This document shows, piece after piece, positions 35,738 through 44,535 of a DNA stretch of 53,709 nt (positions within the stretch are counted from its first letter, which is position 1; every line of letters begins with the position of its first letter). The position numbers and the translations under genes are program-made. Source of the stretch: Fibrobacter sp. (GTDB lineage: Bacteria > Fibrobacterota > Fibrobacteria > Fibrobacterales > Fibrobacteraceae); assembly GCA_024398935.1 (NCBI GenBank), contig JAKSIH010000016.1, positions 1-53,709 on the forward strand, read 5' to 3'. The notes beneath the pieces were generated by a model. The model made no database searches and was not told where the DNA came from. It saw nothing but the letters and a program-made list of their open reading frames with translations.

Positions 35738-36475
35738 TTACTTCCAGAAGCCAATTACCAAGACATCGGAGGTTGCCTTGGGGTACTTTTTGCTTTTGAA
35801 ACTTACAATCTTACGGATACTCCTCTGCTTCAGCTCCCAACCTTCACGGCTCATTCCCTTGGTGGAAAGAGTAATCTTCAGAGCTGGAATCTTACCGCCC
35901 TCGGTCACCTTCCCATTTTCGTCAACCTTTACCTTGACATTCTTGGTTTTTATGACGAAATCCTTGGCACTTTCATCAGATAATGTCAAATCAGGACGCC
36001 CCTTCTTATCCGTTTCCCAAACGTAGAAGGACCATTCGCGAGTCTCACCAGGCGCATAGTAGCCTGCATCAAACATTTTTTCATTGAAGAAAAAGGGTGC
36101 CTTTACGAAGCCATCAATGGATGCGGAATATGTCTTGCCGTTTGTATCCACCAAGATGACCACCACATTAACAGGGCCTTCCTTGTCGGAAAAATCCATG
36201 TCGAATTCAACAACGAGACCATTGTTATTAGAGACTGTTGCGGGATAAGTGAAATTGGAGCAACCTGTCCCTTGGCACATAACCGTTTCTAATTTTATAT
36301 CCTTGCCGGAAATATTGGCCCCCTTCAGTACAAAATGCTTGACATCACCCTGGTTTACTTCATCAAAGGACTGGGGAACAAAGGTTATAGGGCTAGCAGC
36401 AAATGCAGCAGAAGCTAACGCAGCGGCAACAACAGAAGCGCGGATTAGTCCGCAAGAATTAAAAATCTTTTTCAT
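35738..36475 (-). CDS. Secreted protein of unknown function
   Basis: 245-aa protein with a signal peptide (about 1-26, ending ASAAFAAS). The body looks all-beta (SPITFVPQSFDEVNQGDVKHFVLKGANISGKDIKLETVMC), reminiscent of DUF1573-type immunoglobulin-like domains, but I do not recognise a family with confidence. Two cysteines in MCQGTGCSNF could form a disulfide. The start codon is 5 nt after a TATATTTC element and has no ribosome site; it is divergent from gph with a 35-nt gap. Confidence 0.72.
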   Translation of the reverse strand: MKKIFNSCGLIRASVVAAALASAAFAASPITFVPQSFDEVNQGDVKHFVLKGANISGKDIKLETVMCQGTGCSNFTYPATVSNNNGLVVEFDMDFSDKEGPVNVVVILVDTNGKTYSASIDGFVKAPFFFNEKMFDAGYYAPGETREWSFYVWETDKKGRPDLTLSDESAKDFVIKTKNVKVKVDENGKVTEGGKIPALKITLSTKGMSREGWELKQRSIRKIVSFKSKKYPKATSDVLVIGFWK

Positions 36476-36480
36476 GGGAA

Positions 36481-36505
36481 GAAATATACAATTTTTCTAT
36501 CTTGC
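36481..36505. promoter_or_regulatory. Back-to-back promoters in a 35-nt gap
   Basis: Minus strand TATATTTC (36488-36481) and plus strand TATCTTGC (36498-36505); each ends 5 nt before its start codon. Confidence 0.5.
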
Positions 36506-36510
36506 AAGTC

Positions 36511-37359
36511 ATGAACTCTATGGCCGAAATTAAAGAATTGATCGCAGGCAAGGAACTGTTCATTTTTGACCTGGACGGAACCATGTTCAACAGCCTGGGG
36601 GACTTGGCTCCGGCAGTGAATTACGCCTTAAGGCAGTTCGGTATTCAGGAAATTTCCAAGGACAATGTGAGAAGTTGCATCGGGAACGGTTCCAGGAATC
36701 TGATCCGCAGGTCCGTGGCGTCGGGCATTATGTACGGCGCAGGCAAGACCGCCGGCGAACCCATCGAAGGCAAGAGCCGCGCGGAACATCTGGACGTTCG
36801 CGATAAGGAAGCTGTCTCCGCCATTTTGGAAAGCGCAGGCTTTGACGAAGCCAAGATTGACGAAGTCCTGAAAACTTACTCCGGCTATTACTGGGACCAC
36901 TGCACCGAAGAAACGGAACCTTACGAAGGTGTCCTGGAATTTATCGACTGGATTTGCGAAAGTGACGGTCGCGACGAGGGTGCCGGCAATTCGTCGGGTC
37001 GCAAGATCGCCGCCATGCTGACCAACAAGCCTGTGTTACCTGCAAAGAAGATTCTGGAAAAATTTGGACTGTTGAGCGGAGCTGCGCAGAACAACAAGAT
37101 TTCCTACTACCTTTGTGGCGACACCACACCGGAACGCAAGCCCGGTCCCGGCGGCATCTACGCCATTTTGAAAGAGCTGAACATCTCCCCCGAAAAGGCC
37201 GTGATGATTGGCGACGATACCCCCGACGTGATGGCCGCCAAGAACGCTGGCATCGACAGCATTATTTGTCTAGAAGGTTTCGGCCGTCCCGAAAATCTTT
37301 TGCCCCTGGAGCCCAAATACACCATCAGGCATATCAAGGATTTGATGAGGTTAATTTAA
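36511..37359 (+). CDS. gph: HAD-family phosphatase, phosphoglycolate phosphatase-like
   Basis: 282-aa cytoplasmic hydrolase. Motif I FDLDGTMFNS, motif II MLTNKP, and motifs III/IV KPGPGGIY...MIGDDTPDVMAAKNAG are intact. The cap contains an insertion (GAGKTAGEPIEGKSRAEHL) not usual in Gph. The ATG at 36511 is chosen; one at 36520 (MAEIKEL) is possible, and the frame begins at a TTG inside the promoter motif. Substrate (2-phosphoglycolate) is inferred from closest family resemblance; other phosphosugars are possible. Confidence 0.82.
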   Translation: MNSMAEIKELIAGKELFIFDLDGTMFNSLGDLAPAVNYALRQFGIQEISKDNVRSCIGNGSRNLIRRSVASGIMYGAGKTAGEPIEGKSRAEHLDVRDKEAVSAILESAGFDEAKIDEVLKTYSGYYWDHCTEETEPYEGVLEFIDWICESDGRDEGAGNSSGRKIAAMLTNKPVLPAKKILEKFGLLSGAAQNNKISYYLCGDTTPERKPGPGGIYAILKELNISPEKAVMIGDDTPDVMAAKNAGIDSIICLEGFGRPENLLPLEPKYTIRHIKDLMRLI

Positions 37360-37373
37360 ATTTTCTATCTTAC
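37341..37373 (+). promoter_or_regulatory. Promoter of miaB
   Basis: TTTG (37341-37344), 21 nt, TATCTTAC (37366-37373). It starts inside the end of gph; the ATG is 34 nt downstream. Confidence 0.5.
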
Positions 37374-37407
37374 CCGCCGTTAAAACCATCAGCAAATTAC
37401 GATCCTC

Positions 37408-38733
37408 ATGAAGAAATATTACTTGGCCACATACGGCTGCCAGATGAACGAGTACGACTCCGCCCTCATTGCCCAGAAGCTGGACATGGAAGGCTGCATG
37501 GAAACAGGCGACATTACCGAAGCCGATTTCATCATCGTCAACACCTGCTCCGTACGCGAAAAGGCAGAAGACACCGCATTCGCCAACATCAGCAAGTACC
37601 GCAAGCTGAAAAAAGCTAACCCGGACTTGAAGGTGGTGGTTTGCGGTTGCATGGCCAAGAACCGCGGTCCGGAAATTCTCAAGCGACTGAAGGTGGTGAA
37701 CTACGTCGTAGGTCCGGACCAGTACGGCAGCATTCCGGAATTGCTGTTGGGCGAACCCGATAGCCCGCTGCACAAGACACACCACCGCATGTTCCTGGAC
37801 GAAGACATCACCCAGAACTACGTCGGCGATTACGCCAAGGTGAAGCACGACTTCAGCACCTTCGTTACCATCCAGCGTGGATGCAACAAGCGCTGCAGCT
37901 ACTGCATTGTGCCCTACCTCCGCGGACCCGAAAAATACCGCGACATGGACGACGTCTTGACGGAAGTTCAGAAGGCCGCAGACAAGGGCATTACGGAGGT
38001 CATGCTTTTGGGCCAGACAGTAAACGCCTACAAGAACGGCGACAACAATTTTGCAGACCTGCTTACCCGCGTGTCCGAGATTGGCGGCATTGAACGAATC
38101 CGCTTTACCAGCCCCCATCCGAGGCACTACACCAACGAACTGATTGACGTACTGCTGAACAATCCCAAGGTCTGCCACTACGCCCACATTCCTATCCAGA
38201 GTGGTAGCGACGCCATGTTAAAGAAGATGCGCCGCCAGCACAACATGGAACAGTACATGAGCGTCATCGAGCAGCTCCGCAGCAAGGACCCGCTGTACGG
38301 AATCTCTACCGACGTGATCTGCGGTTTCGTTGGCGAAACCGACCAGGACTTCGAGGATACCATGAAGGCCTTTGAAGCCTGCCAGTTCGACAACGCCTTC
38401 ATGTTCATCTACAGTCCGCGAAAGGGTACCGAATCCTACAAGGAAGCGGAAACCCTCACCGCCGAAGAAAAGCTGGCCCGCCACACCCGCCTGGTGGAAC
38501 TGCAGAACGGCATCACCAAGAAGCGTAACGAGCTGATGATCGGCCGTACCGAGACACTCCTGGTGGAAGGCTGCTCCAGCCGCGACGAAAACGAATTCAT
38601 GGGCAAGACAGACAACTTCAAGAAGGTGATCTTCAAGCCTTCCGAAGGCCGCATCGTGAGGCCCGGCGACTACGTGAAGGTAAAGATCGACGACATCCGC
38701 GGATGGACATTACGCGGAACGTTGTTGGATTAA
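37408..38733 (+). CDS. miaB: tRNA-2-methylthio-N6-dimethylallyladenosine synthase
   Basis: Radical-SAM methylthiotransferase, 441 aa, that adds the methylthio group at position 37 of tRNAs reading UNN codons. The N-terminal domain supplies three cysteines (YGCQMNEYDS, NTCSVREKA, VCGCMAKNRG) for one iron-sulfur cluster. The radical-SAM motif is RGCNKRCSYCIVPYLRG (C-x3-C-x2-C), and a C-terminal TRAM domain (about 378-441) binds tRNA. YLATYGCQMNEYDS is diagnostic of MiaB rather than RimO or MtaB. Confidence 0.95.
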   Translation: MKKYYLATYGCQMNEYDSALIAQKLDMEGCMETGDITEADFIIVNTCSVREKAEDTAFANISKYRKLKKANPDLKVVVCGCMAKNRGPEILKRLKVVNYVVGPDQYGSIPELLLGEPDSPLHKTHHRMFLDEDITQNYVGDYAKVKHDFSTFVTIQRGCNKRCSYCIVPYLRGPEKYRDMDDVLTEVQKAADKGITEVMLLGQTVNAYKNGDNNFADLLTRVSEIGGIERIRFTSPHPRHYTNELIDVLLNNPKVCHYAHIPIQSGSDAMLKKMRRQHNMEQYMSVIEQLRSKDPLYGISTDVICGFVGETDQDFEDTMKAFEACQFDNAFMFIYSPRKGTESYKEAETLTAEEKLARHTRLVELQNGITKKRNELMIGRTETLLVEGCSSRDENEFMGKTDNFKKVIFKPSEGRIVRPGDYVKVKIDDIRGWTLRGTLLD

Positions 38734-38786
38734 CGCAGAACTTTGTTGGACTAAAATTGGTAGATTGAATTTTTCGGAGAATTAAA

Positions 38787-39752
38787 TTGAAGTTCCTTCG
38801 TAACATTCTTTTATTTGCAACTGCTACAGCAATCGTAGTCAACGCACAAACAGCGACATCCCCCACTTTGGCCGACGCCCAGAAAGCCTACGTGGCAGGA
38901 AACTGGAAGGAAGCAGCCTCCGCATACGAAAAAGTCTGCCCAGCCCAACCCGCAGAGACTCAAGTCAGCTGCAATCTTTGGGGAATTCTCGCCCTTTCCC
39001 AGGTTGGCGATGCCAAGTCCTTTAAAACTGCGGGAACAAAACTGGATAGCCTCATCAACAGCACGAATCCGCAACATGCCAACTACGCCGACCTGGTAAT
39101 GACCAAAGCCCAGTTTATGCTGTATCTGGGCAAGTACGACAAGGCTGCGGAAAATCTCATTCACGCAATCGAGACTTCCCGAAGCAACCACAACCTCGTT
39201 CTCCAGAAAGTTTGTTCCGCAGTTCTTTCCAGAACTAATAACCAGGACCTTTCCGAACGCTGTGAAGAGCTGAAAAAAACAGATTCGCAGGAATCCGCAA
39301 AACCAGTTGCAACACCGGAAAAAACCGTCCCTGCACCAGAAAAAGTGGTCCAGGCTGAACAGAAATCTCCAGAGGAAAAAGCCGCGGAAACAACACCCCG
39401 TGAAGGCGGTTCCGAAGCGAAGACCGTAGAAGAAACTCCGGTCACGCCAGCCCCCCAGCAGGCAACTCCGGTAGCCCAGGAACAGAAGCCCGAAGTTCCC
39501 CAGGCAAAGCCGGCCGAAGAGTTCTGGGTTCTGCAGTTGGGCGCTTTTGGTAACAAGAGCAACGCAACACTCTTGGTTTCCAACCTAAAAAAACAGAAAA
39601 TCCAGAGCACAATCGTAGAATCTCCCCGCGGGGAGCGGATCCTGTACATCGTCCAGACGGGTCATTTTGCAACAAAGGAAGCAGCGACCGCCTACGGAGA
39701 AAAGGCCCTGGTCCCGCTAAAAGTGGAATATCAGCCCATTCTTAAGAAATAA
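38787..39752 (+). CDS. Secreted SPOR-domain protein
   Basis: 321-aa protein with TTG start 7 nt after GGAG and a signal peptide (about 1-20, LLFATATAIVVNAQ). Residues 25-160 look like helical TPR-type repeats (AQKAYVAGNWKEAASAYEKV, ALSQVGDAKSFKTAG). A proline/glutamate/alanine-rich linker (about 165-245) leads to a C-terminal SPOR domain (about 247-320, FWVLQLGAFGNKSNATLL...YIVQTGHFATKEAATAY) that binds denuded peptidoglycan at division sites. A role in cell division or wall turnover is inferred. Confidence 0.85.
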   Translation: MKFLRNILLFATATAIVVNAQTATSPTLADAQKAYVAGNWKEAASAYEKVCPAQPAETQVSCNLWGILALSQVGDAKSFKTAGTKLDSLINSTNPQHANYADLVMTKAQFMLYLGKYDKAAENLIHAIETSRSNHNLVLQKVCSAVLSRTNNQDLSERCEELKKTDSQESAKPVATPEKTVPAPEKVVQAEQKSPEEKAAETTPREGGSEAKTVEETPVTPAPQQATPVAQEQKPEVPQAKPAEEFWVLQLGAFGNKSNATLLVSNLKKQKIQSTIVESPRGERILYIVQTGHFATKEAATAYGEKALVPLKVEYQPILKK

Positions 39753-39810
39753 TTTACAGAAAAAACTGTTTTTTTACTCTCCCGCCCTCCAAAAAAAATG
39801 TAAACTGTTC

Positions 39811-39818
39811 TATATTTG
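39811..39818 (+). promoter_or_regulatory. -7 element of tRNA-Leu
   Basis: TATATTTG, exact TAnnTTTG match, 11 nt before the mature tRNA. Confidence 0.65.
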
Positions 39819-39829
39819 AAACAACCCCT

Positions 39830-39913
39830 GCCGGGGTGGTGAAATTGGTAGACGCGCCGGACTCAAAATCCGGTACTCGCGAGAGTGTGAGGGTTCGATT
39901 CCCTCCCCCGGCA
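39830..39913 (+). tRNA. tRNA-Leu (anticodon CAA)
   Basis: 84-nt class II tRNA: acceptor GCCGGGG/CCCCGGC, anticodon stem CCGGA/TCCGG with loop CTCAAAA (anticodon CAA), long variable arm TACTCGCGAGAGTGT, T arm GAGGG-TTCGATT-CCCTC, discriminator A. CCA is not encoded. Confidence 0.95.
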
Positions 39914-39935
39914 TTACAGGAATGAGGTGAAGGTA

Positions 39936-40664
39936 ATGTTTAACTGGAGTAAGACTATCAGTGCGGCGCTCGTTTGCGGATCTCTCGCATTTGCCCAGTT
40001 TGACGACGAGTCTTCTGACTCTTACGATTACGGTTCCTCCGAAACAACCGAAGAATCCTCAGAAAAGACTGTTGGAACCGCCAACGCTTCCGATGATGAA
40101 TGGGCCGGCTTCAATTACGAAGAGATGGGCATTTCCCAGTGGGAATTCCAGCAGGCTAAGGAAGACGGCATTTCCCGTGACAAGCTGACTCAACTGGTCG
40201 AGATGGGCGTTCGCCTGACCGAATATTTCCAGCACCCCTGGGAAAAGTTGGGCGTTTCCGAAGATGAATGGCTTTCTCAGCGTACCGGCGGTATGGAAGA
40301 TGCAGACATCGACCGTTCCTACCGCAACCGTACCGGCGACCAGGGTGCCGCCTATGTATCCCTCCTGCTCCCCTCCTACTACCAGTGGAAGACCGATCAG
40401 TCCATGAAGGCAATCTGGATGGATGCCCTGGAAGTCGTGAGTGTCGGTGCAACGATTTATCTCGCTGTCGACGGCAATTCCGCCTGGTGGTACGGCCTGC
40501 TCTTTGTTGCAGGCGCCCACATCTGGTCCTTTGCCGACGCATTCTTCAGCACCCAGTGGGACAGCAATCCTGACGCAAACCGCTTTAGCTACGGCATCAT
40601 TCCCACTCCCGCTACCGAAAACGCCGGTATGGGTGTCGCAGGATTCCTTAACATTAAGTTCTAA
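39936..40664 (+). CDS. Exported protein of unknown function
   Basis: 242-aa protein; ATG at 39936 is preferred because GAGGTG lies 5 nt upstream. After a signal peptide (about 1-20, ALVCGSLAFAQF) comes an acidic serine-rich stretch (DDESSDSYDYGSSETTEE), then short repeats of an EW motif (GISQWEFQQAKEDGISRDKL, GVSEDEWLSQ), and a hydrophobic C-terminal third with about two membrane-like helices (VVSVGATIYLAVDG, WWYGLLFVAGAHIWSFADA) similar in style to DUF5683 proteins. I cannot assign a function. Confidence 0.72.
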   Translation: MFNWSKTISAALVCGSLAFAQFDDESSDSYDYGSSETTEESSEKTVGTANASDDEWAGFNYEEMGISQWEFQQAKEDGISRDKLTQLVEMGVRLTEYFQHPWEKLGVSEDEWLSQRTGGMEDADIDRSYRNRTGDQGAAYVSLLLPSYYQWKTDQSMKAIWMDALEVVSVGATIYLAVDGNSAWWYGLLFVAGAHIWSFADAFFSTQWDSNPDANRFSYGIIPTPATENAGMGVAGFLNIKF

Positions 40665-40680
40665 CTTAGTTTAAGTGATC

Positions 40681-41028
40681 ATGCAGCTTGAACTTCTCAA
40701 ATGTAAGATTCACCGTGCAACGGTAACAGATGCAAACCTGAACTATCAGGGGTCCATTACCATTGCCCGCGACCTGATGGATGCAGCAGGTCTCCTTCCC
40801 TACGAAAAAGTCAGCGTCCTGGACGTGAACAACGGCTCCCGACTGGACACCTATGTAATTGAAGGTCCTGCAAAGTCTGGTGTCGTATGCCTGAACGGAG
40901 CAGCCGCCCGCCTAGTGCAACCTGGCGATCTGGTAATTATCGTGGCCTACGCAACCATGACTCCGGAAGAAGCCAAGAGCTGGCAGCCCACCGTGGTCCA
41001 TGTCAACGAGAAGAACGAAATCATCTAG
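40681..41028 (+). CDS. panD: Aspartate 1-decarboxylase
   Basis: Makes beta-alanine for pantothenate and CoA; 115 aa. The pro-enzyme self-cleaves between Gly24 and Ser25 (YQGSI) to form the pyruvoyl group. Lys9, Arg12 context ([10 protein letters not shown]) and the C-terminal [17 protein letters not shown] block are conserved. ATG at 40681 gives the standard length; a GTG at 40675 is the only alternative. Confidence 0.95.
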   Translation: MQLELLKCKIHRATVTDANLNYQGSITIARDLMDAAGLLPYEKVSVLDVNNGSRLDTYVIEGPAKSGVVCLNGAAARLVQPGDLVIIVAYATMTPEEAKSWQPTVVHVNEKNEII

Positions 41029-41054
41029 CTTCTTTGCGCGGGTGAAAACGGATT

Positions 41055-41080
41055 GAGCGGGTCTGGACCCGCTCTTTTTA
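41055..41080 (+). terminator. Intrinsic terminator after panD
   Basis: 9-bp stem GAGCGGGTC/GACCCGCTC, 2-nt gap, T tail. Confidence 0.88.
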
Positions 41081-41094
41081 TAGTCATCTTTTAC

Positions 41095-41126
41095 TTGGAC
41101 TTCCGCCGGACCTTTTTCTATATTCG
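41095..41126 (+). promoter_or_regulatory. Promoter of 41131 gene
   Basis: TTG (41095-41097), 21 nt, TATATTCG (41119-41126), one mismatch to the -7 consensus, ending 4 nt before a GTG start codon. Confidence 0.5.
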
Positions 41127-41130
41127 TCTT

Positions 41131-41760
41131 GTGCGGTTTTTGAAATTATCTTCCATAGCGTTATTCTGTTTTGCGGCAGGGTTTTCCCAGGCGCAGCAGG
41201 CCCTGCCTGCGAAGACGGACGATGGAATAAAAAAAGAGTCCAGCGCAGACCGGGAATCGCAAGAAAACAAGGCAAGCGCCAATCAAATCGCAGAAGACAC
41301 GGTCTATGTCGAAGTCAGTGACGGTATCCCCTGGAACCGGGAAGGCTTTCCCCGGGAACGACTGATCCGCCGGGGACCGACCTTCGACGAAGCCCTGAAA
41401 GTGGGCTACACCTACACCCTGAGTTTTTCCAGCGGAAGTTTCGGGACTTTCGCACACCAGAGCTACATGGCACACCTGGCCTACGAGTTCACCCCGAACC
41501 TGCACCTGTATGCCGATCTCGGACTATGGATGCCCCTATATGTCAATTGGCGTAGCGATATCCCCGTCGCCCGAGAAGATGTCCGGCAGGGACGCGTAGG
41601 TTTCGTGCTCCCGGATGTGGCTCTGGAATACAGACCGTCCGAAAGCACCTATTTCCGATTGCAGTTCACGAACGAGAGGGACGCCCTGAAAGCTTACGGC
41701 CCCCTAAACTACCACAGCCTTTACTGCAACCCCTACAGAAATTCTATTTTTTGCAGGTAA
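41131..41760 (+). CDS. Exported protein, probable outer-membrane beta-barrel, unknown function
   Basis: 209-aa protein with GTG start at 41131, which sits 4 nt after the promoter element and begins a signal peptide (FLKLSSIALFCFAAGFSQA). The mature part has an acidic segment and then alternating beta-type strands (VGYTYTLSFSSGSFGTFAHQSYMAHLAYEF...LALEYRPSESTYFRLQF-like), suggesting a small outer-membrane barrel. Its stop codon abuts the next start, so it leads the operon with the LytR_C protein, rsfS and argS. Function unknown. Confidence 0.7.
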   Translation: MRFLKLSSIALFCFAAGFSQAQQALPAKTDDGIKKESSADRESQENKASANQIAEDTVYVEVSDGIPWNREGFPRERLIRRGPTFDEALKVGYTYTLSFSSGSFGTFAHQSYMAHLAYEFTPNLHLYADLGLWMPLYVNWRSDIPVAREDVRQGRVGFVLPDVALEYRPSESTYFRLQFTNERDALKAYGPLNYHSLYCNPYRNSIFCR

Positions 41761-42156
41761 ATGCGAATCGTTTTCTTTCTGATATTCAGCCTTGTCCTTT
41801 GGGGATGCAACGAAGAGGTAAAGGAGGAAGCTCCTCAGCCCAAGGTGACGCGTACCTATAAGGGCGATGTGGAATTGCTGAACAGCTGCGGCATACAAGG
41901 CGCAGCGGCAAAGATGAGGGCCTTTCTACGTCAGAACGGCTTCGACATCGTCAGTTCTAGAAACGACGCTCTGCAAAATTACGACGAAACCATTGTCGTG
42001 CTGCGAAACCCGGAATGGGAAGGCGCGCAGGCCCTTGCCAGGACTCTTAAGACTAACAACTTGATCTACATCAAGGATAACCGGGCTGTGGTGGACGCCG
42101 CCGTGTATATCGGAAAAGACTTTAAACAAATCATCGAACCCGAAGAGGGAAAATAA
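41761..42156 (+). CDS. LytR_C domain lipoprotein
   Basis: 131-aa predicted lipoprotein (lipobox LWGC, Cys about 16). Residues 38-125 match the LytR C-terminal domain (VELLNSCGIQGAAAKMRAFLRQNGFDIV), which in other bacteria is often encoded next to rsfS, as here. The usual LytR-CpsA-Psr catalytic domain is missing. It follows the upstream gene without a gap and precedes rsfS by 1 nt. Role in wall metabolism is inferred from the domain. Confidence 0.8.
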   Translation: MRIVFFLIFSLVLWGCNEEVKEEAPQPKVTRTYKGDVELLNSCGIQGAAAKMRAFLRQNGFDIVSSRNDALQNYDETIVVLRNPEWEGAQALARTLKTNNLIYIKDNRAVVDAAVYIGKDFKQIIEPEEGK

Positions 42157-42157
42157 T

Positions 42158-42571
42158 ATGACAGCAAGAAACGACCTGCCAGAATCCATTCAGCTGGGCG
42201 CAAGCATCCTGTTCGAGCTCCGCGCACAGAATGTTCAACTCATCGACCTTCGCGGCATCAAGGACGTGACCGACTTTTTCCTGGTCGCCACCTGCGAAAG
42301 CGAAGCCCAGATGCAGGCTATCTTGAACGAACTCCATAAGGAATTCAAGGCAAACAAGCTTACTACCGTAGGCGTTGAATACAAGGAAGGCGTCCGCTGG
42401 GCTGTTTTCGACGCAGGCCTGGACCTGATGGTACACCTGTTCGAAGAAGAAAAGCGTGCCGAAATTTCCCTGGACCGCCTTTACGCAGACGGAAAAATTG
42501 AAGAACTGAATGAAGACGACTTCGTCCGCGAAGCCGCAAAGAAGTCTGGAGACGACAATGAACTCGTTTGA
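42158..42571 (+). CDS. rsfS: Ribosome silencing factor
   Basis: 137-aa RsfS/YbeB/Iojap protein that binds ribosomal protein L14 and blocks subunit joining under starvation. Conserved blocks DLRGIKDVTDFFLVATCES, GVEYKEGVRWAVFDAG and DLMVHLFEEEKRAEISLDRLY are all present. It overlaps argS by 14 nt, so the two are translationally coupled. Confidence 0.94.
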   Translation: MTARNDLPESIQLGASILFELRAQNVQLIDLRGIKDVTDFFLVATCESEAQMQAILNELHKEFKANKLTTVGVEYKEGVRWAVFDAGLDLMVHLFEEEKRAEISLDRLYADGKIEELNEDDFVREAAKKSGDDNELV

Positions 42572-44270
42572 GCAAGAAATCGCAAATGCCCTGGAAGCAA
42601 CCGGCAGCTTTACCGCCGAAGCAGCTCTCAAGCTTATCTCTGTGCCGCCTGACACCACCCACGGCAACTTCACCATTCCCTGCTTCTCCCTAGCAAAGGT
42701 GATGCGCAAGGCTCCGAAGATGATCGCCGAGGAACTGGCCGCCCAGGTAAAGCTCCCCGCAGGCCTTTCCAAGGTGGAAGCTGTCAACGGCTACCTGAAC
42801 TTCTTTATCGATCGCGGTTACCTTGCCAAGTCCACCCTGGAAGAAATTGACGCCAAGGGCCTTGAGTACGGCCACGCCGCCGCAAACGGCAAGGTAGTCT
42901 GCATCGACTTCAGCTCCCCCAACATCGGTAAGGAACTGGCTTTCCATCACCTGCGCTCTACCATGATCGGTAACAGCCTTAGCCGCATCTACAAGGCAGC
43001 AGGCTACAAGGTTGAACGAATCAACCATCTGGGTGACTGGGGCACCGCCTTCGGTAAGCTCATCGTGATGTACCTCCGCGAAAAGCTTCCTACCGACCAG
43101 GCAACTCTGGACGCCCTTACCGTGAAGGAACTGAACATCCTTTACGCCGCCTTCTCCAAGGCAAGCAAGGAAGAGCCGGGTCTGGAAGACGAAGCCCGCG
43201 CAGCATTTACCAAGCTTGAAAAGGGTGACGAATTCTACCGCACCTTGTGGACCGCATTCCGTGCAGCAACCCTCAAGGAACTGATGCGTATCTACGACAT
43301 GATGGGTGTCGGCTTCGACCACTACACCGGAGAATCCTTCTTCGAAGACAAGATTCCCGCAATTCTTGACGAACTCCGCGAAAAGAATTTGATGATCAAG
43401 TCCAATGAACTGGATGTGGTGATGCTGGATGAGTTCGACCTGAATCCCTGCCTTATCCGCAAGAGCGATGGTTCCACCCTGTATGCCACCCGCGACTTGG
43501 CTGCAGCCGACTACCGCATGAAGGAATACCACTTCGACAAGTGCCTCTATGTGGTTGACCTGGGTCAGGCTTTGCACTTCAAGCAGGTTTTCCATGTACT
43601 GAAGAAGATGGGCCGCGAATGGTACACCAACATGTATCACATTCCCTTTGGCGTGATCCTCCAGATGGTAGACGGCAAGTGGGAAAAGGGCAAGACTCGT
43701 ACCGGTACCGCAAGCCTTCTCCGCGATGTGATTGATGCAGCCCAAAAGAAGATTCTGGAATTCATCGACGCCAAGAATCCGGAACTGGAAAACAAGGAAC
43801 TGATCGCCCGCCAGATCGGCATTAGCGCTCTCACCTTCAACGACCTGAAGAACAGCCGCGTGAAGGATGTCCGTTTTGACTGGGATGCAGTCATGAGCTT
43901 CGAAGGCGACACTGGTCCTTACGTTCAGAACGCACACGTTCGTCTCTGCAGCATCATGCGCAAGGCCGGTTACACTGTTAAGTTGTCTGAAATTGACTAC
44001 GCACAGCTCAGCGACGACGCAGCCTACAGCCTCATCAACCTGCTTTCCAAGAAGGGCGAAAAGATTCTCGGCGCTGTAGCCGGCGACGAGCCCAGCGTTC
44101 TTGCGCAGTACGCCCTGGAAATTGCAGAAGCAGCCCACAAGTTCATCCACGAAGACCGCGTTCTCGGTTCCGCCGAAGAAAAGTCCCGTCTGTTCCTGGT
44201 GCAGTCTACCCAAATTGTGCTGGAAAACGTTCTCGACCTTCTCGGCCTCTTCCCAATTCGTCAGATGTAA
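42558..44270 (+). CDS. argS: Arginyl-tRNA synthetase
   Basis: 570-aa class I synthetase charging tRNA-Arg. The ATG at 42558 is chosen since the protein then begins MNSFEQEIANAL like other ArgRS; the frame is open further upstream. The N-terminal Add-1 domain (1-110), the HIGH-like block SSPNIGKELAFHHLRSTMIGN, the KMSKS-equivalent loop KTRTGTASLLRDV and the C-terminal DALR domain ending LGLFPIRQM are in order. Confidence 0.96.
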   Translation: MNSFEQEIANALEATGSFTAEAALKLISVPPDTTHGNFTIPCFSLAKVMRKAPKMIAEELAAQVKLPAGLSKVEAVNGYLNFFIDRGYLAKSTLEEIDAKGLEYGHAAANGKVVCIDFSSPNIGKELAFHHLRSTMIGNSLSRIYKAAGYKVERINHLGDWGTAFGKLIVMYLREKLPTDQATLDALTVKELNILYAAFSKASKEEPGLEDEARAAFTKLEKGDEFYRTLWTAFRAATLKELMRIYDMMGVGFDHYTGESFFEDKIPAILDELREKNLMIKSNELDVVMLDEFDLNPCLIRKSDGSTLYATRDLAAADYRMKEYHFDKCLYVVDLGQALHFKQVFHVLKKMGREWYTNMYHIPFGVILQMVDGKWEKGKTRTGTASLLRDVIDAAQKKILEFIDAKNPELENKELIARQIGISALTFNDLKNSRVKDVRFDWDAVMSFEGDTGPYVQNAHVRLCSIMRKAGYTVKLSEIDYAQLSDDAAYSLINLLSKKGEKILGAVAGDEPSVLAQYALEIAEAAHKFIHEDRVLGSAEEKSRLFLVQSTQIVLENVLDLLGLFPIRQM

Positions 44271-44315
44271 CTTGGAAGCCGCAGTCCCAAAAACTGCAAC
44301 AAAGACAATCAAAAA

Positions 44316-44345
44316 GAACCGCGAATCTATCGCGGTTCTTTTTTA
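44316..44345 (+). terminator. Intrinsic terminator after argS
   Basis: Stem AGAACCGCGA/TCGCGGTTCT with a 5-nt loop and T tail. Confidence 0.88.
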
Positions 44346-44397
44346 CATTCCCTTGAGGAGCGAGACCCTCCACAAACATCCTTCGTTTTTATCCCTA

Positions 44398-44505
44398 CAT
44401 CCTCCAAGGAGCCGCTTCAGCGGCCATTGGACAAAAAAGAACGGCCCCGGAGCGAAGCGCTCGTGGACCGTTGTTTTTTAGGGGGTTACAGGGGGATTCG
44501 CCCCC
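44398..44505. repeat. 108-bp direct repeat, copy 1
   Basis: Contains three hairpins: GCCGCT/AGCGGC, a long stem from AAAAAAG-ACGG via AGCG/CGCT to CCGT-TTTTTT, and GGGGG-ATTCG-CCCCC. Short frames across it are by-products of the repeat. Confidence 0.88.
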
Positions 44506-44535
44506 ATCCAAAAAATTCCTTCCGTTCACTTCCCG

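Noticed and set aside
39755..39776. Terminator between the SPOR gene and tRNA-Leu
   Set aside because: ACAG/CTGT is only a 4-bp stem with a T run; too weak to call.
42690..44312. 540-codon open frame on the minus strand over argS
   Set aside because: It is the shadow of a strongly codon-biased real gene. The protein has no recognisable motif and argS has complete family motifs. The same applies to long antisense frames over GH57 (6709-8391), GH26 (843-2417), GH5 (3036-4502), nadC (25945-26898) and hom (28229-29857).
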